From Nocardia amamiensis (lineage in GTDB: Bacteria; Actinomycetota; Actinomycetes; Mycobacteriales; Mycobacteriaceae): a stretch of DNA of 64,000 nucleotides. Location: the NCBI RefSeq assembly GCF_015477605.1, contig NZ_JADLQX010000003.1, positions 248,001-312,000 on the forward strand, written 5' to 3'. This document shows positions 59,595 through 64,000 of this stretch, piece after piece (the first letter of the stretch is position 1; each line of letters opens with the position of its first letter). The notes under the pieces are model-generated. The model saw only the letters and a program-made list of their open reading frames with translations, ran no database searches and was not told the origin of the DNA. A program made the translations under genes and the position numbers.

Positions 59595-60089
59595 ATGACG
59601 ACGACAACAGTGGACGGGCGGCTCGACCTGCCGCGCCGCTCCGGCGACCGGCCGCGCACCCGCGAGCACAACCCGCATCAGCAGCTCAGCCAGATCGCAC
59701 CGCCCGATCTGCAAGAGGAGCTGTGGTCCCGGATGACCACGCTGGACGGCGTCCTGCTCGGCCGCAGCGGCGTTTCCCTGCCCGACACCCGTGCCCTGCA
59801 CCTGCGGCCGACCCTTGCCAAGGGTCCCGGCGAGGCCTATCTCGCGGGGACCGAATTCGCCCACCTGCACGGACGCGGCGATGGCAGCTTGCACATGTGC
59901 CTGCCGAACGACGTGGTGACGCAGACTGTCCAGCAGGGCTGGGCGGAGCTGCACCCGATGGCCAGGCAGGGATTCCTGCCCGGGACGCTGGTGATGGTCT
60001 ACGGACCGCGCGATCGCGAGGAGCTGGAGGTCATCTGGCGGCTGGTGCGGATCAGTCACCGCTTCGCCCGCGGCTCGGCTACAGCGTGA
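59595..60089 (+). CDS. Luciferase-domain (DUF5519-like) protein
   Basis: A 164-residue protein of the 'luciferase domain' (DUF5519-like) family: GVSLPDTRALHLRPTLAKGP, a conserved EFAHLHGRGDGSLHMCLPND core, and GWAELHPMARQGFLPGTLVM. Despite the name, family members are small alpha/beta proteins of unknown enzymatic role. It is divergent from the HxlR gene and 29 bp upstream of the lipocalin-like gene. The start at ATG 59595 has AAGGGAG upstream. The His-rich core may bind a ligand or metal. Confidence 0.7.
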   Translation: MTTTTVDGRLDLPRRSGDRPRTREHNPHQQLSQIAPPDLQEELWSRMTTLDGVLLGRSGVSLPDTRALHLRPTLAKGPGEAYLAGTEFAHLHGRGDGSLHMCLPNDVVTQTVQQGWAELHPMARQGFLPGTLVMVYGPRDREELEVIWRLVRISHRFARGSATA

Positions 60090-60118
60090 TTAGAGCGGCG
60101 GCCGCCATCGTTGGGCCC

Positions 60119-60508
60119 ATGAACGCGACCGATCTCGTCGGAACATGGGAACTGGTGTCCTATTACGACATCGACGAAAACGATGCGACCAGCCAGGGGC
60201 CGCTGGGAGACGCGCCACGCGGCCTGCTGATCTACGGCGCGCACGGCTACATGTCGGTGAGCATGATGCGCACGGACAGCGCCCCGGGCGCGACGCCGTT
60301 CATGGGTTACGCGGGCACGTGGCGGCGATCCGGCACGGAGGTGGTGCACGCGATCAGCGTGTGTTCCAACCCGGCGTTGGCGGACACCGAGCAGGTGCGC
60401 CAGATGTCGCTGACCGGGGACGTGCTCACCCTGATCGGCTCCGCACAGGTCGGCGGGCGGACCCAACGCCGGGTACTCACCTGGCGACGCAGCCGCCCGC
60501 CCGCCTGA
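60119..60508 (+). CDS. Lipocalin-like domain protein
   Basis: A 129-residue protein of the lipocalin-like (PF13924-type) group, opening MNATDLVGTWELVSYYDIDE with the typical GTW strand and the beta-barrel segments LLIYGAHGYMSVSMM and GTWRRSGTEVVHAI. Members sit in polyketide loci and may bind hydrophobic intermediates. It follows the luciferase-domain gene and is convergent with the BCCP gene. Confidence 0.8.
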   Translation: MNATDLVGTWELVSYYDIDENDATSQGPLGDAPRGLLIYGAHGYMSVSMMRTDSAPGATPFMGYAGTWRRSGTEVVHAISVCSNPALADTEQVRQMSLTGDVLTLIGSAQVGGRTQRRVLTWRRSRPPA

Positions 60509-60516
60509 ACTCCCTG

Positions 60517-61011
60517 TCATTCCGCAGAATACGAGAACAAGGGCTCGTCGAATTGCACCGGTTCGTTGTCTTCCTTGAGTATCCCGGTGATCACGCCGCC
60601 GGTCTGGGCGGTCACCGGGATCATCAGTTTCATCGCCTCCACGATGGCGATCTGCTGTCCGGCCTGCACCCGGTCGCCGACCTCGACGAAGGGGTCCGCG
60701 CCCGGCTCGGGGCAGCGATAGAACACGCCCACACTGGGTGCGCGCACCACCGCACCGATCACCGGGCTCTCCGGCGCCGCAACGGATTCCACCGGAACTT
60801 CGGTGACCGGCGCCGGGGCGGACGGCGGCGCGGCGGCCTGCCACTCGGCCTCCACGGTCACCTCCCCGACCTGGAAGCGCAGCGCGCTCGGCTGCCGCGG
60901 GAAGCCCGCGAGCAGGTGCAGAGCGCCCGTCTGTATGGCGTCCAGGACCCGGAGATAATCGTCGTGCCCGGTAGGGCGGGCGTCGGCGGCGTTCTCGTCG
61001 ACTGCGGTCAT
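60517..61011 (-). CDS. accB: Biotin carboxyl carrier protein (BCCP)
   Basis: A 164-residue BCCP. The biotin attachment lysine is Lys128 in EAMKLM, and the domain spans about 88-164. An N-terminal half with an Ala/Pro-rich linker (QAAAPPSAPAPVTEVPVESV) precedes it, as in bacterial AccB. It completes the carboxylase whose AccC and AccDA lie at 44.5-47.6 kb. It begins 18 bp after the ketoreductase gene, so the carrier is expressed with polyketide tailoring genes. Confidence 0.92.
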   Translation of the reverse strand: MTAVDENAADARPTGHDDYLRVLDAIQTGALHLLAGFPRQPSALRFQVGEVTVEAEWQAAAPPSAPAPVTEVPVESVAAPESPVIGAVVRAPSVGVFYRCPEPGADPFVEVGDRVQAGQQIAIVEAMKLMIPVTAQTGGVITGILKEDNEPVQFDEPLFSYSAE

Positions 61012-61029
61012 TGCCGTGATTCCTTCCGA

Positions 61030-61812
61030 TCAGTAATTGCCCAGTCCGCCACAGACATTCAGTGCCTGCGCCGTCACCGCGCCCGCCCCGGGGCCGATCA
61101 GGTAGTCGACCATCGCCGCCACTTCGAACGGCTGCACGTAACGACCGATGGGCACCCGGGCGCTGACCCTGGCGTGCACCTCGTCGGTGTCGACACCCCA
61201 CAGGCCGGAATACACCTCGCGCACCCGCTCGGCCATCGGTGTCTCCACGAATCCGGGGCACACCGCGTTCACGGTGATCCCGGTCTTGGCCAGCTCGAGG
61301 CCGAGCGCCTTGGTGAAACCGACCACGCCGTGCTTGGACGCCGAGTACGGGGCGCCGTGCACCACGCCCTGTTTGCCGCCGGTGGAGGCGATGTTGATGA
61401 TGCGGCCGCTGCCGCGCTCCAGCATGCCGCCCGCGTTCAGCACCGCCTTCGTCATCAGGAACACGCTGTTGAGATTGGTGTTGATCACGTCGAACCACAG
61501 TTCGTCGGTCACCTGCGCGGTGACGCCGCCGCCGCTGCGGCCGGCGTTGTTGATCAGGATGTCGATCGGGCCGTAGCGCCGTACGCCCGCGTCGACGTAC
61601 TCGCGGACCTGCGCGGCGTCGGCCACGTCGCAGACGGTGCCGTCCACCTCGTGGCCCTCGTCCTGCAGGCTCTTCACCGTGTCGGTCACCCGCTGCTCGT
61701 CGCGAGCGCAGAGGAACACCGCAATGCCCTGGGCCGCCAGGCTTTTGGTGATCTCCAGGCCCATTCCGCTGGTCGCTCCGGTGACCAGCGCGACGCGCCG
61801 ATTTTCCGCCAT
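61030..61812 (-). CDS. Polyketide ketoreductase (SDR, C9-reductase type)
   Basis: A 260-residue SDR with TGATSGMG (residues 11-18), NAG near 90, catalytic Ser in IASTGGKQG and YSASKHG with the YxxxK pair. Sequence features (VALVTGATSGMGLEITKSLA; PSSGGK-like loop; RVREVYSGLWGV insertion; NVCGGLGNY end) match ActIII-type C9-ketoreductases of aromatic PKS. It would reduce one carbonyl of the nascent poly-beta-keto chain before cyclisation. The start at ATG 61812 has GGAGGAG just upstream. It leads the KR-accB operon on the minus strand. Confidence 0.92.
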   Translation of the reverse strand: MAENRRVALVTGATSGMGLEITKSLAAQGIAVFLCARDEQRVTDTVKSLQDEGHEVDGTVCDVADAAQVREYVDAGVRRYGPIDILINNAGRSGGGVTAQVTDELWFDVINTNLNSVFLMTKAVLNAGGMLERGSGRIINIASTGGKQGVVHGAPYSASKHGVVGFTKALGLELAKTGITVNAVCPGFVETPMAERVREVYSGLWGVDTDEVHARVSARVPIGRYVQPFEVAAMVDYLIGPGAGAVTAQALNVCGGLGNY

Positions 61813-61913
61813 GACTCCTCCATCGGTCGATCTTCCGAACTCGCCGGGCTTCTCGACCACCAGCGTCGTCGCGCGTCCTATAGATCCGGTCAACCGACGG
61901 TCGCGTGCTGGGG

Positions 61914-61931
61914 CTCGACCGAGGCTCTAGC
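61914..61931. promoter_or_regulatory. SARP-type heptamer pair in the KR/SnoaL divergent promoter
   Basis: CTCGACC at 61914 and CTCTAGC at 61925 are 11 bp apart, the same spacing and similar sequence as the repeats at 47661-47691 read on the other strand (CTCGAAC, CTCGAGC). They lie between the ketoreductase and the SnoaL-like gene. Confidence 0.5.
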
Positions 61932-61986
61932 GGCGTCGGCCACCGTGGCGTGCAGCCGCGCCCCGCCGCAACCCAAGGGAGCAACC

Positions 61987-62406
61987 ATGACCACTGTCGC
62001 GAGCCGCACCGAGTTGTACGCCGAGGTACAGCAGTTCTACGCCGAGCAGATGCAGCGACTGGACAACCGCGACATCCCCGGTTACGCCGAGACCTTCACC
62101 GAGGACGCGGAATTCGAGCACTCGCCGGGGATTCCGCCCGCCCGGACCAGGGCGGGCATCATCGCGGACCTGGTCGAGTTCCACAAGCGCTTCGAGACCG
62201 ACCCGATGCAGCGCAGACACTGGTTCAACATGATCAACCTGCAACCCCAGGACGACGGGACCATCGTGTCCACCGCCTACTGCCTGGTGGTGAAGATCCG
62301 CCCGAACAGCAAGCCCGAGATCGCACCGAGCTGCGTCGTGCACGACGTGCTCGTCCGCGTCGATGGGGCGCTGCTGACGCGATCGCGGCGCGTCGTCCAT
62401 GACTGA
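61987..62406 (+). CDS. SnoaL-like/NTF2-fold protein
   Basis: A 139-residue protein of the NTF2-like superfamily: EVQQFYAEQMQRLDNRDIPG, then YAETFTEDAEFEH and a C-terminal strand pair (TIVSTAYCLVVKIRP; CVVHDVLVRVDG). Members in aromatic polyketide loci act as late cyclases or hydroxylase partners (SnoaL, ring-closure). ATG 61987 has AAGGGAG. It is divergent from the ketoreductase. Confidence 0.82.
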   Translation: MTTVASRTELYAEVQQFYAEQMQRLDNRDIPGYAETFTEDAEFEHSPGIPPARTRAGIIADLVEFHKRFETDPMQRRHWFNMINLQPQDDGTIVSTAYCLVVKIRPNSKPEIAPSCVVHDVLVRVDGALLTRSRRVVHD

Positions 62407-62447
62407 CCGTATCCCACCGTCCCCGAACACATTCGAGGAGAACTCAC

Positions 62448-63056
62448 GTGAACTCCGTTCAGCCAGCCTTGCTGACGCTCGCCGCCGAGGCTCAGGACCT
62501 GCTCTTCCGGGAGGCCCGCACGGCGAATACCTTCACCGACGAGCCGGTCACCGACGAGCAGATCCGCGCGATCTACGAATTGGTGAAATATGGGCCGACG
62601 TCGATGAACCAGCAACCGCTGCGGATCGTGCTCGTGCGCAGCCAGGAGGCGCGGGACCGGCTGGTCACCCACATGATCGACAACAACAAGCCGAAGACGG
62701 CCGCGGCGCCGCTCTCGGCGATTCTCGCCGCCGACCTGAATTTCCACGAGAACTTGCCCAAGGTGTTCCCGCACGCGCCCGAGGCCAAGGACTACTTCAC
62801 CGATACGGACCACCGGGCCGAGTCGGCGCGGTTCAATGCACTGATCCAGATCGGTTACTTCATCCTGGGCATCCGCGCGGCGGGGCTGGCGGCGGGCCCG
62901 ATGAACGGCTTCGACGGCGCGGGACTGGACAAGGACTTCTTCCCGGAGGGCGAGCACACCGGTCTCGTCGTGGTCAATATCGGCAAGCCGGGCGCGAACG
63001 CCTGGTTCCCGCGGTCGCCGCGATTGGACTACGACGAGGTGGTCAGCACGATTTAG
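62448..63056 (+). CDS. Nitroreductase-family flavoprotein (RutE-like)
   Basis: A 202-residue FMN-dependent reductase: FREARTANTFTDEPVTDEQI at the N-terminus, LVKYGPTSMNQQPLRIVLVR as the FMN phosphate-binding region, and GPMNGFDGAGLDKDFFPEGE as the C-terminal FMN loop, as in RutE (malonic semialdehyde reductase) and related quinone reductases. GTG 62448 follows the SnoaL gene by 41 bp with GAGGAG upstream. In an aromatic polyketide locus it more likely reduces a quinone or enone than a pyrimidine catabolite. Confidence 0.85.
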   Translation: MNSVQPALLTLAAEAQDLLFREARTANTFTDEPVTDEQIRAIYELVKYGPTSMNQQPLRIVLVRSQEARDRLVTHMIDNNKPKTAAAPLSAILAADLNFHENLPKVFPHAPEAKDYFTDTDHRAESARFNALIQIGYFILGIRAAGLAAGPMNGFDGAGLDKDFFPEGEHTGLVVVNIGKPGANAWFPRSPRLDYDEVVSTI

Positions 63057-63142
63057 CCGGTCGGGAGGGCAGCGCGCCCGGTCCGAGTCGTCGATGCCCG
63101 CGAGCACAACTCACGGGCATCGTCGCCCCGCCGTTGACCGGC

Positions 63143-63550
63143 TCATACGCCGCTGAGCTGGGGTGTCGATTCGGCGACGCGTGCGCGCCGAGCGCCGAGC
63201 GCCAGCAGCCCGACCGCGATCCAGGCGAGCACCCAGGGGGCGGGCTCGAGGATCACGGCGGCGACCACGGACCAGATGCCAAGCGCCCAGGCGATGAACA
63301 ACGGCGGCACGATGCCCCGGCGATCCAGCCACAGGACGACCATGCCGAGCACGATCAGCGGCACGCCGAAGCTCCCCGTGGTCAGCCAGAACGAACCCAT
63401 GGCCGAACTCATCTCGGTGATTCCCTCTTCCGGTCGCCACAGCTCCGTGCTGAACCACGAGTCCCCGTGTTCCGCGGCGGTCAGTACATAACTGCCCAGT
63501 GTGTGCCCGAATCCGAGCAACACGAGAAGGCCACCTGCCCATTTGATCAT
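63143..63550 (-). CDS. Small membrane protein, DUF6463-like
   Basis: A 135-residue protein with four hydrophobic helices (about 6-22, 55-75, 85-103, 108-126). ATG 63550 is preferred over 63565 because GGTGGA lies 7 bp upstream. It matches the DUF6463-type family by pattern (IKWAGGLLVLLGFGHTLGSY; MGSFWLTTGSFGVPLIVLG). Unknown function. It is divergent from a TetR gene, whose operator-like repeats sit in the 65-bp gap, so it is probably repressed by it. Confidence 0.7.
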   Translation of the reverse strand: MIKWAGGLLVLLGFGHTLGSYVLTAAEHGDSWFSTELWRPEEGITEMSSAMGSFWLTTGSFGVPLIVLGMVVLWLDRRGIVPPLFIAWALGIWSVVAAVILEPAPWVLAWIAVGLLALGARRARVAESTPQLSGV

Positions 63551-63570
63551 GTGAAGTCCACCCATCTATT

Positions 63571-63604
63571 ACGGAACCGTCAGTTTCGATACTGATAGTT
63601 CCGT
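63571..63604. promoter_or_regulatory. Inverted repeat between DUF6463 and TetR genes
   Basis: ACGGAAC (63571-63577) and GTTCCGT (63598-63604) form a 7-bp inverted repeat, and a nested CAGT/ACTG pair lies around TTCGAT. It covers both promoters and is a good candidate operator for the adjacent TetR protein. Confidence 0.7.
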
Positions 63605-63615
63605 ATAGTAGAAGC

Positions 63616-64000
63616 GTGCCGAAACCGAGACAAGGCGTGGGTCGTCCCCGCAACAGTGAGGTGGATCTCGCTATCGTTCAGACCACCCGAGAGCTGCTTG
63701 CCGAGCGCGGCTACGCCGGACTCACCGTCGACGCGGTGGCGGCGCGAGCCGGTATCGGCAAGGCCGCGATCTATCGCCGGTACGCGACCAAGCAGGAAAT
63801 GATCTTCTCCGTCGTGGTGCACGACATGCGGGAGCAACCGCCACCCGACGCGGGCTCCCTGCGTGCCGATCTCGCCGCGGTAACCCGCGTCATCGCAGCG
63901 CAACTCGGCCACGCCCCGACCGACGTCCTCGCCGGCCTGCTCGCCGACATCTACGCCGACGACGCGCTGGCCACCCGCTTCGCCGAGACCTTCCTCGAAC
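63616..64000 (+). CDS. TetR-family regulator (partial, runs off the window)
   Basis: The frame from GTG 63616 stays open to the end of the window (128 codons). The HTH is intact: LLAERGYAGLTVDAVAARAG followed by IGKAAIYRRYATKQEM. A GRPRNSEVDLAIV arm precedes it. The C-terminal ligand domain is cut off by the window edge. It is divergent from the DUF6463-like gene, with a shared operator. Confidence 0.85.
   Translation, partial: MPKPRQGVGRPRNSEVDLAIVQTTRELLAERGYAGLTVDAVAARAGIGKAAIYRRYATKQEMIFSVVVHDMREQPPPDAGSLRADLAAVTRVIAAQLGHAPTDVLAGLLADIYADDALATRFAETFLE

Overview
The window is high-GC actinobacterial DNA. Its gene content points to a mycolic-acid-lineage organism (Corynebacteriales), most plausibly Nocardia: a FadE24/FadE23-type acyl-CoA dehydrogenase pair, many FadD-type acyl-CoA ligases, a mycofactocin-coupled type SDR, a CadI/ArsI-ArsR arsenic locus like that of mycobacteria, DUF families typical of Nocardia, and a complete-looking type II polyketide locus. 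The genus is an inference; no rRNA or other species marker is present.

Layout. 0-2.8 kb: fadE24-fadE23 operon behind two tandem palindromes. 2.7-7.6 kb: a decayed integrative element inserted in the 3' end of fadE23. It is flanked by a 59-bp direct repeat and holds a deleted tyrosine integrase, a glycosyltransferase fragment, a segment bounded by IS630-like inverted repeats that carries a MerR regulator and a membrane protein, and several small genes. 7.7-16.4 kb: a peroxidase-related enzyme, two paralogous fatty-acyl-CoA ligases, a membrane pair including a PepSY protein, an exported protein and a CYTH enzyme. 16.4-20.0 kb: arsenic resistance (ArsR-aquaporin-ArsC-ArsC, and divergent ArsI/CadI and ArsR). 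20.2-23.6 kb: hypothetical proteins, an XRE regulator and a SRPBCC protein. 23.5-27 kb: galactokinase with a sodium/solute symporter and a small partner membrane protein. 27-29.8 kb: a translationally coupled operon of pyruvoyl-dependent arginine decarboxylase, acyltransferase-like protein and diguanylate cyclase. 31.6-38.7 kb: a TetR-controlled operon of flavin monooxygenase, esterase, alcohol dehydrogenase and acyl-CoA ligase that reads like a Baeyer-Villiger ketone-degradation route, followed by an unusual alpha/beta hydrolase. 38.7-43.4 kb: zinc-ribbon protein, a DoxX protein with thirteen 11-residue repeats, a STAS protein lacking the phosphoserine, an SDR and a methyltransferase.

43.6-63 kb: a type II polyketide biosynthetic locus. 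It has a SARP activator, dedicated acetyl-CoA carboxylase subunits (AccDA fusion, AccC, and BCCP further right), KS-alpha, KS-beta/CLF, ACP, aromatase/cyclase, MBL-fold protein, FAD monooxygenase, hydrolase, ketoreductase, SnoaL-like protein, nitroreductase, lipocalin-like and luciferase-domain proteins, and an HxlR regulator. The carboxylase supplies malonyl-CoA, KS/CLF/ACP build the chain, and the ketoreductase, cyclases and oxygenases fold and decorate it. SARP-type heptamer repeats sit in both divergent promoters of the locus. The CLF gene carries an in-frame TAG, so as sequenced the minimal PKS would be broken unless the codon is read through or is a sequencing error. An embedded three-gene operon (HEXXH metalloprotease-like, DUF6545-type membrane protein, cytochrome P450) lies at 55.5-58.7 kb. 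The window ends inside a TetR gene.
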